Below are positions 15,737 through 24,168 of a stretch of 45,960 nucleotides of DNA, in pieces; within the stretch, counting starts at the first letter, position 1, and every line of letters begins with the position of its first letter. Position numbers and translations under genes: made by a program. Location: IMG/VR virus record IMGVR_UViG_3300028862_000042, positions 1-45,960 of that record; one strand, written 5' to 3'. The notes under the pieces were generated by a model. That model was given only the letters and a program-made list of their open reading frames with translations, was not told the origin of the DNA and did no database searches. The DNA comes from a virus.

Positions 15737-16874
15737 TGATCTAGTAAAGAACACAAACAATTTCATTGAAAAAATGCCAGAGATCATTATCTCATATGAT
15801 AATGGAGCAAGAGTAGATATAATAGGCGTATCAGATAAAATCTATACTGTAGAATTTTACGAAAATGAAGAATTGATTGAAGAATTGATATACAGCGCTG
15901 ATATAGGAGTGGGTTGTTATGCCTCACCATATAAGAAATATTTTGTCAATTGGAGAATAAAAGTGCTAGATGGTGACAGAATAATCGTAGACGATATATT
16001 ATCTATTGAAGGAAAAAAAGTTTTTGTTGCAATAGACAGTAGATCGTTAGGTGATACATTAGCATGGATGCCACAAATCATAAAATTTGGAGAGGTTAAT
16101 CAATGCGATCTTATAGTAAGCACATTTCATAATAAGCTTTTCGATTATCAGAACGTTAAGTTCATTGAACCTGGAGAAGAAATAGGAGAACACTATGCAT
16201 CGTATACACTGGGGTATTTCATGGATGAAAATAACAGAATGTATACTCCAATTGATCCACGAGGTAGATCATTAACCGAAGCTGCTGCAGATATACTGGG
16301 CATAAGTGATACTTATGAAGAACTATTACCCGTGATGAATCTAGATTCAGTGACTATGAGACCTCTTAAAGAAAAGTATGTATGCATAGCCACTATGTCA
16401 ACAGCAGGAGCTAAATTATGGCATAGAGAGAATGGATGGCAAGATATAATTGACTATCTTAACTTATTAGGATATAAAGTGGCTATTATTCAGAAAGAAA
16501 AACATAACTTTAATAACGTTATTGATTGGTCAGGAGATTTTAGTCTAGAAAAAAGAATTTCACAGTTATATGATGCTGAGTTTTTCATAGGATTAGGTTC
16601 AGGATTAAGTTGGTTAGCATGGGCATTAAGGAAAGATGTCATTTTAATTTCAGGGTTCAGTAATCCAATTGCTGAATTTCAAACTAAATGTCATCGTATC
16701 ATAAATAAAAATGTATGTAATAGTTGCTGGAATAATAAATCTTATCTGTTTGACAAGGGAGACTGGAATTGGTGTCCAGTACATAAAGATACTATACGAC
16801 AATTTGAATGTACACATCAAATAAGCACGATATCAGTAATAGAAAAAATAAATAAGATAATCAATGAAGCATAA
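15720..16874 (+). CDS. BAHT/TibC-type O-heptosyltransferase-like glycosyltransferase
   Basis: This 384-aa protein matches the bacterial autotransporter heptosyltransferase family along its whole length. An N-terminal beta domain (about 22-95) ends in YFVNWRIKV. DSRSLGDTLAWMP (106-118) carries the conserved GT9-type Asp. ENGWQDIIDYLNLLGYKV (237-254) and FIGLGSGLSWLAWAL (289-303) form the donor side. A Cys4 metal finger uses Cys333, Cys336, Cys352 and Cys364 (CNSCW, WNWCP, FECT). Known members (TibC, Aah) bind iron there and add heptose to serines of autotransporter repeats. All four cysteines are kept, so an active enzyme is likely. Donor and acceptor in the phage are unknown; Ser-rich fibre proteins nearby are candidates. 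It overlaps both neighbours in a co-translated island. Confidence 0.85.
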   Translation: MIEMFNDLVKNTNNFIEKMPEIIISYDNGARVDIIGVSDKIYTVEFYENEELIEELIYSADIGVGCYASPYKKYFVNWRIKVLDGDRIIVDDILSIEGKKVFVAIDSRSLGDTLAWMPQIIKFGEVNQCDLIVSTFHNKLFDYQNVKFIEPGEEIGEHYASYTLGYFMDENNRMYTPIDPRGRSLTEAAADILGISDTYEELLPVMNLDSVTMRPLKEKYVCIATMSTAGAKLWHRENGWQDIIDYLNLLGYKVAIIQKEKHNFNNVIDWSGDFSLEKRISQLYDAEFFIGLGSGLSWLAWALRKDVILISGFSNPIAEFQTKCHRIINKNVCNSCWNNKSYLFDKGDWNWCPVHKDTIRQFECTHQISTISVIEKINKIINEA

Positions 16875-17214
16875 AGATGAAATTACCACTAACGGGAGAG
16901 CAGTATTTTATGCGGTTTTATGGCCAGATTTTAGATCAGCTGCATTAGAACTTGGTTGGGCTTTAGCATTACATGGAAGCATGTCATCTGATATGGATAT
17001 TATGGGAATGCCATGGACAGAAGATGCTAGGCCGGTAGAAGAATTAGTAGAAAAGATATCGGATTGTATAGGACATACTGTATGGAAAGATTATCATCTA
17101 GAGCCTCATTACGGTAAGCCTCATGGTAGAATAGTATACACATTCGCAATCTCTGGAGATTGGTATTTAGATTTAAGTATAATAGATACACGAATAACAA
17201 AAGGCAAGGATTAA
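16864..17214 (+). CDS. Conserved phage protein with nucleotidyltransferase-like motif, 116 aa
   Basis: The segment ELGWALALHGSMSSDMDIMGMPW (about 28-50) resembles the G-S-x-x-x-x-D-x-D signature of small nucleotidyltransferases, and PHYGKPHGRIVYTF and DWYLDLSIID follow. Similar small proteins with a GYALALHGS-type segment are common in phage genomes, usually without known function. It is too small for a complete classical nucleotidyltransferase with a substrate-binding domain. It overlaps the BAHT-like gene by 11 nt and ends the plus-strand island. Its TAA stop lies inside the loop of the palindromic terminator at 17199-17226. Confidence 0.7.
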   Translation: MKHKDEITTNGRAVFYAVLWPDFRSAALELGWALALHGSMSSDMDIMGMPWTEDARPVEELVEKISDCIGHTVWKDYHLEPHYGKPHGRIVYTFAISGDWYLDLSIIDTRITKGKD

Positions 17215-17226
17215 TCCTTGCCTTTT
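17199..17226. terminator. Bidirectional terminator between convergent genes
   Basis: A perfect 28-nt palindrome gives a 12-bp stem (AAAAGGCAAGGA with TCCTTGCCTTTT) and a TTAA loop. It has an A run on one side and a T run on the other, so it can work in both directions. It separates the plus-strand island from the 56-aa minus-strand gene. The stop codon of the island's last gene is in the loop. Confidence 0.85.
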
Positions 17227-17229
17227 GTG

Positions 17230-17400
17230 TTAAGCTTGTTTTTCATTCTTAGTTTTAGCTTGTATAGCAGAAACTTGTGCTTCAGCTTGTCTTCCAATCT
17301 TATTAAAAACGACATTTACATTTTTATAAGGCTGTTCACTTAAAACGTTTAGTACAAAGTTTACTTCATCTAAAGTAAGAGTAATATTTAATTCTTCCAT
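17230..17400 (-). CDS. Small helical protein, 56 aa
   Basis: The minus strand reads MEELNITLTLDEVNFVLNVL, then SEQPYKNVNVVFNKIGRQAE, and ends with AQVSAIQAKTKNEKQA and TAA. The LTLDEVNFVLNVLSEQPYxxV...KI pattern is a small helical pair often encoded near tail genes in large phages; its function is not known. The coding potential is clear and the frame is complete. It ends three nucleotides past the bidirectional terminator and starts three nucleotides after the 111-aa gene. Confidence 0.7.
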   Translation of the reverse strand: MEELNITLTLDEVNFVLNVLSEQPYKNVNVVFNKIGRQAEAQVSAIQAKTKNEKQA

Positions 17401-17403
17401 AGT

Positions 17404-17739
17404 TTATATTTTTATTGCATCTTTAAATTTTTCGAGAGTTAAAAGATAATCCTCTGCGTTTTTTCTTGGATCACCGACTAAGAAATATTTAGTGAAGTTA
17501 GATTCTATTGCTTCAGGATTTGATACAGAAGTTCCAGGGGTTTTACTATCTACAGCATTAAAATATTCAGGCTGGATAATCGTATTCAATCCAGCGTCTT
17601 TCGTTTCTTTATTTAGAAATGTTTTAAGTGTAAAATTGCAAACATTATTTGCATAGTCAAGTGTGATGTTTGTTACTTCTAGATATGCATTGTCTGAAGA
17701 TACACCATTCTTGAAATCAATTTTTTGTTGTAATGCCAT
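17404..17739 (-). CDS. Small tail/fibre-associated protein of unknown function, 111 aa
   Basis: The protein starts MALQQKIDFKNGVSSDNAYL and shows a beta pattern (AYLEVTNITLDYANNVCNFT), then a helical end (NAEDYLLTLEKFKDAIKI). There is no motif that names it. It follows the BNR fibre gene by 43 nt and precedes the 56-aa gene. The position at the end of the fibre block suggests a virion accessory or a fibre assembly factor. The leader is A/T-rich without Shine-Dalgarno. Confidence 0.65.
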   Translation of the reverse strand: MALQQKIDFKNGVSSDNAYLEVTNITLDYANNVCNFTLKTFLNKETKDAGLNTIIQPEYFNAVDSKTPGTSVSNPEAIESNFTKYFLVGDPRKNAEDYLLTLEKFKDAIKI

Positions 17740-17782
17740 TTTTATTTTATTTTTTGATTATAGAGTAACTCTACATAAGTTC

Positions 17783-18892
17783 TTATTCACCAACTGCAGA
17801 ACCACTTATTCTAGTACTCATTCCAGAAAATGTAGTGCTTATCCACGATACTCCATAGTCATATGATGTAAAAGCAGCTCCTGCTGTAGTTCTAGTAGAA
17901 ATAGACATGTATTTACCTGAACTAGAAACAGATAAACTACTTGGATCAGTTAAACCTAAATCGGATAGTGTAGTAAAACTAGATCCGTAATTATTACTTA
18001 CCCACATTGTAAAATTATTTGTGACTAGAATATATTGTCCACTAGATGAACAAGCTATGTATGTGACACTAGAATTTGATGGAGATAAATTTATAGTTGT
18101 AAATGTACTCCTATTAGTTGTATATGCTAATGTTGGAGTAGTACTACTTGCAAGCCATATCTTTTGTCCATCACTAGTCATACATGTACTATTTACTATA
18201 AATGGTGCAGTAACAGCTGTAAATGATGAACAACTATTTATTGAATAGTAATTAGTCGTCGAGGATAAATTACCAATCCAAACAATACTACCAGTGTTAT
18301 TACAAGACGGACTTCTTAATTGTTGAGAAGTTCCAAGTCCAGTAGTCTTTGTTGTCCATGACGCTCCGTAATTGTATGAATAATAGAGAGCATATGAAGA
18401 GTTCGATCTAATTTGAATCATAGCTGCGCCATTATCGGATATAGCAGAACCGAACATGAAACTGTTACTTATACCAACTGCGGTCCAGCTTACACCTGCA
18501 TCACTAGAATAATATGCAATAGGGACTGATGATGCACTATTATAACTTGCAATCATATAGTTCTTATTACCTCTAGCAATACGTATTTCTCTTAATCCTA
18601 TATCAGTAAGAGGTAAAGCAGTCTGTGTAGTATAACTGGACCCAATAAAGCTTGTACGAATATATGGATTAGGACTTGATACAGCAGGAATAGCTACAAA
18701 TAGTATATTCATAGATATATGAGAATAGTTTCTAAAATTTAGAAGACAATTTTTAGCACCTGACCAAGTCGGATCAAAAGCACCTGTAGCATTAGAAAAA
18801 CACTGTGCGAGATTTTGACCAGCTGAAGCTGATCCGTATATTTCTGTAGTCACGTCACTAAGTGAGAATGTTGAAGTATTAGGTACGCTCAT
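17783..18892 (-). CDS. Tail fibre with BNR/Asp-box beta-propeller
   Basis: After an N-terminal stretch of about 60 residues (TSTFSLSDVTTEIYGSASAG..., ending LLNFRNYS), which likely attaches to the virion, the rest is a chain of Asp-box repeats. Four are YYSSDAGVSWTA, YYSYNYGASWTT, VSNNYGSSFTT and TSYDYGVSWIS. Asp-boxes occur in sialidases and sortilin-type propellers, where they are structural turns and not catalytic. I see no sialidase active-site Arg triad or FRIP motif, so a carbohydrate-binding or protein-binding propeller is more likely than an enzyme. It is the last large gene of the fibre block, 19 nt after the S74 fibre. Confidence 0.75.
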   Translation of the reverse strand: MSVPNTSTFSLSDVTTEIYGSASAGQNLAQCFSNATGAFDPTWSGAKNCLLNFRNYSHISMNILFVAIPAVSSPNPYIRTSFIGSSYTTQTALPLTDIGLREIRIARGNKNYMIASYNSASSVPIAYYSSDAGVSWTAVGISNSFMFGSAISDNGAAMIQIRSNSSYALYYSYNYGASWTTKTTGLGTSQQLRSPSCNNTGSIVWIGNLSSTTNYYSINSCSSFTAVTAPFIVNSTCMTSDGQKIWLASSTTPTLAYTTNRSTFTTINLSPSNSSVTYIACSSSGQYILVTNNFTMWVSNNYGSSFTTLSDLGLTDPSSLSVSSSGKYMSISTRTTAGAAFTSYDYGVSWISTTFSGMSTRISGSAVGE

Positions 18893-18911
18893 TTTTTTTT
18901 GCTTTAAATTA

Positions 18912-21311
18912 TTAGATAGATTTATTTTTTAGTTCAAACAGTTCATTTTTGACATTACTTAATTCAGATTTCAAAAATGCAAGTTCTTTAATTATTAAAT
19001 CGATATACTTAACTTTATAAGTATCTTCATCATTTCCTTCTACAAGCTCATAATGTCCAAGCTCTAATAATTGTTGAGCTATTACACCATATCGCTTCAC
19101 ACCAGGAGTAGAATTAAGCTCAAATTCCATGAATTTTATACCAGAATCTCTAGTTTGAATAGGATAAATATTATGCTTTATTCTAGCATCTGAATTTAGC
19201 ACAAAATTAGATGCAGTAATAGCTCCATTATAATATGCATTTCCACCACTTAAATCGAAGTGAATAGTTCTATTACCTGCATTTGCCATGAATAATCCAT
19301 GTCCATATCCAGATACTCCACCGTATTCATAGCCAAGTCCATACATAGAGCCTATAGTAGCCCATGAAGTTCCAATTGTCCAAATTACCTTTGAGGTAGT
19401 TCCAGTAGCATCATATCCTCCACATAGTCCTTGATCTCCTGTGCACTTAAAATATGTGTCAGTGCGAATTGAACCAGTCCCTTGTATATCACCATACTGA
19501 TATAATGTTCCACCATTATCCCATCTGCCTAACCAACTTTGTGCACTATTTAAGAATCCAATACTGTTACCATTTGCGTGAACAGATTTAGCAGCATTAC
19601 TAGTTTCATCATCATCATGCATGAACAGATATGACATATTTGTCCCTATCTCTATACTAGTCCCAAAAAACGTACCAGTACCTCCGACGAGTATGTCTCT
19701 ACCTATACTAGCATCTACGCTCGTATATAAATCATGGCATTGCATCGATTTACCAGATGCAATGCCACCGACTACATACAATGCACCATTATGATTATCA
19801 AATGAACTATCAAGAGCAGAATTAATAGTAACAATTCCCGGAAAGCTTGTATTTCCACTTTCGTCAAGCAAAGTTAATGTTCTAACTACGCTCCCGAATA
19901 CTCCAGTATATTGTCTAAAATAAAAAGGCTCTGTACCATCATCACCAGTTGCAAATTCTACAAATCCAGCATTAGTAGATGTGCCCCCTACCTGTAATCT
20001 AAAATAGTCATTATCAGCCATCTGAGAATATAACAAGTTGCCTACATTAGCTCCAGCAAAATCTTGTCGTACAGTAGAAGCAGTACCAGATGTATTTGCA
20101 TATCTTACGCCTAAATCAGATGGCTCAACCCATGCCGGACCCCCACTATATGCGCCATTATTATACGTTAATCTTGCATAATCTATGAAATTAGTACCTT
20201 CACCTCTGTGAGTAGCATAATCATGTGTATGCGAAACAGGAGCTGCCCATGTAGTAAAATTATTGCTATGTAGATAATAATTCCATCCGCCATATGATCC
20301 ACCACTGATGCTTCTCGTAGCAAGTCTATTTGCATTATCTTCCCATCCCCATGCTACTTGAACACCCCAATAATTACTAGCATTTGTATGTCTAAAATTC
20401 TCCTGTATCCACCAACTTCCACCCGGGCCTCCTGAACCAGAAGCTCCTAAGTCACCTCCATATGACATAGTTCCAGCTGGCGTAGCTTGAAAATCGGCGG
20501 CCCAAGAGCCTTGTGATCCTCTTTGCGATATATAGTTACTAGAAGATAATGATCCCGAAAAAGTGGAATAATATACTGATTGACCAGCAATTGATGAAGA
20601 ATCAATTACTCTATATTGACCCTCATTTTGATAGAAAAAACCATCAGTATACACATACATCTGTCCACTGCTGTACGATAATCCAAATTCGCCTCCGTCA
20701 GGTGAAGCCATGCCTATTAATCGTGTTGATGATAAACCTGAAGGTAGCCATCCGCCACTCGCTAACCAAACACCAGTCAATCCTGATCCAGAACCACTAA
20801 ATGTAGTAGCATATAATGTTCCATTATTTCCAAATCTGAATCTATTTGTATCACCTCCATCTGGACGTATTTCAAAATAATATGCTCCATTATCGGATTG
20901 ATTAGTTCCTATATCCCATAGTCTATTGTTACCCGTGAATCTGAGATATGCCCATCCTGCTCCTCCACTTAAAGTAGCACCAGTATTTATTCCATTTGTT
21001 ATTGTAGATGTGCCAGAATTATACGCATATGCAACATATAGATCACTTGCCGTTCTCCATCCACCTCTATAATCATCATATAGTCTATGAGAGTTTTCGA
21101 TATAATCTGCTCCTTCCGGTCTATGTGTTGCAAACACATCTGACGTTATTCCATTCAAATATTGCACATTCAAATTAGATACTAATGTAGTAGAAGTTAC
21201 TGTTATCGGCGAAGTTCCCGTTGCTACTAGAGATTTTAAAACATTCGCAGATAAATCTGTTGCTACTATAAAATCTCCGCCAACGTAACTTCCTCCTTTT
21301 AATTGTGCCAT
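18912..21311 (-). CDS. Tail fibre with C-terminal S74 intramolecular chaperone
   Basis: A 799-aa fibre rich in Gly, Ser, Asn and aromatic residues. Two large repeats begin ATHRPEGADYIENSHRLYDD and ATHRGEGTNFIDYARLTYNN and continue to a [SD]DLxVxYA segment. The C-terminal 100 residues are a Peptidase_S74 chaperone: NSDARIKHNIYPI with the Ser-Lys dyad and self-cleavage site before Ser, then YGVIAQQLLELGH and a trimeric coiled coil (LKSELSNVKNELFELKN). Such domains trimerise fibres and then cut themselves off. The N-terminus (MAQLKGGSYVGGDFIVATDL) is probably the attachment end. It follows the LamG fibre by one nucleotide. The host-range determinant is likely here or in the neighbouring fibres. 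Confidence 0.85.
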   Translation of the reverse strand: MAQLKGGSYVGGDFIVATDLSANVLKSLVATGTSPITVTSTTLVSNLNVQYLNGITSDVFATHRPEGADYIENSHRLYDDYRGGWRTASDLYVAYAYNSGTSTITNGINTGATLSGGAGWAYLRFTGNNRLWDIGTNQSDNGAYYFEIRPDGGDTNRFRFGNNGTLYATTFSGSGSGLTGVWLASGGWLPSGLSSTRLIGMASPDGGEFGLSYSSGQMYVYTDGFFYQNEGQYRVIDSSSIAGQSVYYSTFSGSLSSSNYISQRGSQGSWAADFQATPAGTMSYGGDLGASGSGGPGGSWWIQENFRHTNASNYWGVQVAWGWEDNANRLATRSISGGSYGGWNYYLHSNNFTTWAAPVSHTHDYATHRGEGTNFIDYARLTYNNGAYSGGPAWVEPSDLGVRYANTSGTASTVRQDFAGANVGNLLYSQMADNDYFRLQVGGTSTNAGFVEFATGDDGTEPFYFRQYTGVFGSVVRTLTLLDESGNTSFPGIVTINSALDSSFDNHNGALYVVGGIASGKSMQCHDLYTSVDASIGRDILVGGTGTFFGTSIEIGTNMSYLFMHDDDETSNAAKSVHANGNSIGFLNSAQSWLGRWDNGGTLYQYGDIQGTGSIRTDTYFKCTGDQGLCGGYDATGTTSKVIWTIGTSWATIGSMYGLGYEYGGVSGYGHGLFMANAGNRTIHFDLSGGNAYYNGAITASNFVLNSDARIKHNIYPIQTRDSGIKFMEFELNSTPGVKRYGVIAQQLLELGHYELVEGNDEDTYKVKYIDLIIKELAFLKSELSNVKNELFELKNKSI

Positions 21312-21312
21312 A

Positions 21313-24168
21313 TTAAAGTGCTATTTCTATTGTATTTTTGTCATATACCTTAGTTCTATATATAGAGAATTGCTTGTATATGTCCATAATTTCTGCGTCA
21401 GAAGCTGATCGCTTTAATACTACCAAATCTCTGAAAAATGTATTAGTTGGGTTATCATTGTCCCATCCTCCTAATTTAAGATCATATCCATACTGTGTAA
21501 CATATGCATTAGAAGTGGTAGGTCCTGTTTTCGACCAAGTCGTAGTATCGCCATTATCGAAAAATATCTTATATTGTAATGTAGTACCAGTTTTTCTGAG
21601 AAATACAAATTGCCATTTATTAAAGTAATCACTTGGATTAAATGAATAACCGGCTACTGCAATAGCATTACCGCCATTTTCTTTTCCCCACCAAGTATAA
21701 TCTCCTCCTACTGAATTACTATTACATCCTAAACTCTCAATATTATATCCCGAAAAATTATCTGTGAAAGTGCCAATTGGTTTCTTCCAGTAACATACAG
21801 TCCATTCACTTGACCAATCTAATCCAATTGAAGAATTTAGATTGAACGTTAAACTAGAAGCACCTCTAGTACCATTTACATACGGTACATAAAACATTTT
21901 ATTCGACATCATAGGATTCTTTAAAATGTAGGAGTGCGTATATGTTACATAATCTTCACCGTCTTGAAACCACGGAAACACTTTTGCCGTGCTAGAATCA
22001 GCAAAAGAAAAAGTATTCGATACACTTTGCCAGCCCCCAATATCTTGTGTAAAATTGCCTAATGCCTGTGTCCAAATAGTACTTAAATATCCAGAGGATG
22101 CATTATATGCTTGGAGCTGCCATCTAAAAGTAGGAGTTCCGCTTAATCTCAATAACCTCGTAGATAATGTGTAATTTGTATTAGGACTGATATTTATATA
22201 GCCGACACTTAGTCTAGTATTGCTAGCTACATCATCTACTAATATGCCAGTAATTTCAGTAGGTTTTGTTGAACCGATAATAGGTTGTCCTGAACCGTTT
22301 TTGTCCCATATATTCATATTTACATTCCCTATCATGTTTGTTACGCTTGTACCTACCCATATTGCATTATCTTCATAGACTGTATTAGTCTCACTAGAAG
22401 CACTAATAGTCAATGATGTATCTTTTGTATTTGATGCTAATGGAAAGTGCCAAGCATCAGAAGGCATAACTGGTCGTTCTAAAATTAAAGATGTTACAGT
22501 ATTAGTAGTATTAAACTTTAATCCTTCTCCTATTAAAGTTTTTATTTCACTTAATGTAAGCTCTCTGTTATAAAAACTTGCGTTAGAATAAATACCTCCA
22601 AATCTACCAGTGCTTTCTTCACTATTTCTTGTACCAAAACTGAATGGAACAGTAAAAGGTGGCGGCTCATTATTATAGTACGCAGCCCCTAGTGCTACAG
22701 GAGTGTCATCAAAATAAATATCATATGAAGTAGCTCTAGCAATGCAAGTGATTCTAAAACTATCTAAATTGAAACTTGCATTAGCTCTTCCCATCTGGCC
22801 AAGAATCCCTTTGTAATATCCATTGACATCCCACCAACTTATTGGATATCCAACAGAAGTTTCACCGACGTCACTATATTGACTATTTCGTAATTGATTT
22901 TTTACTATTATGCTTACAGAAAAAGGAAAACTGAATACTGGAATTGGTAGCTGTAATCTTCCCGGACTTGTACTAGACGTTACGATACTAGTTGGGTACG
23001 GATGTTGTTCTACTTGCATATCGTAACATGCAATAGTCTGATTTCCGTCGTATTCGTAGCCTTGTATAAGAACAGCTGTACAGTTAGAAGCAGGTGTAAA
23101 AGAAGCCCATGTTAAACTATATCCATTATCTAATTTTCTAATATTAGCTGCATTGAAAATTCCATATTCACGAATTTGGCCAGAGCCTATAGAGTAATAT
23201 TCTCTTATATAGAAGAAATTTCCAGAAACTGCACCGATATTGCTAGCTTTTATTTTACTAGATACCGTATATGTAGTGCTAGGTGTCACTGAAATCCAAC
23301 CTGTGTCAGTTTTCCATTGACATCCACCTCCAGTTATTGCATTTAAGAAAATGCCTTTATGACCATTTGGTGCTATAAATGATGTAGATGTGCCAGAAAA
23401 CCCTGCCCAATTACTAAATGCAGGTGAAGGTTGTGCCGACAAATTCGTAGTGCCCTCTTGTACTGCTACACCTTCTTCAGTAAATACTAAATTAGATGTG
23501 TCAGCATTTGATGTAGTAAGTCGTAAATTTTTAAGCCAAGTTTTATCTGGATTTGAGCTATAGTTCCAAAGAATAAGAATAGTAACATACTTAGTCCCAG
23601 TATGAAATACTGTGCTACCACCATCTCCTTCTCCAGTTTTAGGAACTCCTCCACATCCTGAATTTCTAAGATGTGTCCATGTAGTTGGTACCATATATCC
23701 AGATGCTCCAGTATAGTCAAAAGTTCCATAATGAGAACTTATACCGATCTCATTAAAATTTGCATCGTAGAATCTATAACCGTAATATAGAGTAGCACCA
23801 GTTCCATTTAATGATTTTACATCAGCTTCCAAATAATAACTTTTAGACGTATCAATGCGTATATAATTACTTGTATATGATCCGCCATATTGTGTAGTAG
23901 ATGTTATTGCTTGTTCAGTACTATCCCATGTAACATATGCATTCCAATAAGAAGGATCACGCCATGAATTGCTCATTGCATCAAGAATATTCATATTAGA
24001 TTCAGAGTTATTAGAAGTGCCTGCTCCGCGAACAACGTCTATCATACCCGCTTTACTGTCTAATGGATAATGTGCTACAAGACCATTTTGTATAACGGGC
24101 AATCGTTCATTGATAGTATCTTTTATTCTTAATGTACCATCCTTCTTTACTCTTGCTATGTTTGCCAT
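21313..24168 (-). CDS. Large fibre/spike protein with LamG (concanavalin-like) domains, 951 aa
   Basis: The protein opens with a short basic start (MANIARVKKDGTLRIKD), then NGLVAHYPLDSKAG, typical of the beginning of a LamG-type jelly roll. Two more laminin-G-like signatures are seen. One is FPFSVSIIVKNQ with ASFYNRELTLSEIKTL (about 400-550). The other is WTVCYWKKP with LVVLKRSASDAEIMDIYKQF in the last 150 residues. Between them are beta-rich carbohydrate-module-like segments (TYTVSSKIKASN; NYTLSTRLLRLSG). Such modules bind glycans. No catalytic motif is recognised. Its ATG overlaps the stop of the Gly-Ser-Ser protein by one base (TAATG), so the two are coupled. Probably a receptor-binding protein. 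Confidence 0.75.
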   Translation of the reverse strand: MANIARVKKDGTLRIKDTINERLPVIQNGLVAHYPLDSKAGMIDVVRGAGTSNNSESNMNILDAMSNSWRDPSYWNAYVTWDSTEQAITSTTQYGGSYTSNYIRIDTSKSYYLEADVKSLNGTGATLYYGYRFYDANFNEIGISSHYGTFDYTGASGYMVPTTWTHLRNSGCGGVPKTGEGDGGSTVFHTGTKYVTILILWNYSSNPDKTWLKNLRLTTSNADTSNLVFTEEGVAVQEGTTNLSAQPSPAFSNWAGFSGTSTSFIAPNGHKGIFLNAITGGGCQWKTDTGWISVTPSTTYTVSSKIKASNIGAVSGNFFYIREYYSIGSGQIREYGIFNAANIRKLDNGYSLTWASFTPASNCTAVLIQGYEYDGNQTIACYDMQVEQHPYPTSIVTSSTSPGRLQLPIPVFSFPFSVSIIVKNQLRNSQYSDVGETSVGYPISWWDVNGYYKGILGQMGRANASFNLDSFRITCIARATSYDIYFDDTPVALGAAYYNNEPPPFTVPFSFGTRNSEESTGRFGGIYSNASFYNRELTLSEIKTLIGEGLKFNTTNTVTSLILERPVMPSDAWHFPLASNTKDTSLTISASSETNTVYEDNAIWVGTSVTNMIGNVNMNIWDKNGSGQPIIGSTKPTEITGILVDDVASNTRLSVGYINISPNTNYTLSTRLLRLSGTPTFRWQLQAYNASSGYLSTIWTQALGNFTQDIGGWQSVSNTFSFADSSTAKVFPWFQDGEDYVTYTHSYILKNPMMSNKMFYVPYVNGTRGASSLTFNLNSSIGLDWSSEWTVCYWKKPIGTFTDNFSGYNIESLGCNSNSVGGDYTWWGKENGGNAIAVAGYSFNPSDYFNKWQFVFLRKTGTTLQYKIFFDNGDTTTWSKTGPTTSNAYVTQYGYDLKLGGWDNDNPTNTFFRDLVVLKRSASDAEIMDIYKQFSIYRTKVYDKNTIEIAL

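Noticed and set aside
17783-18892. Sialidase activity for the Asp-box fibre
   Set aside because: Asp-boxes are structural and no catalytic Arg triad or FRIP motif is visible, so an enzyme call is not justified.
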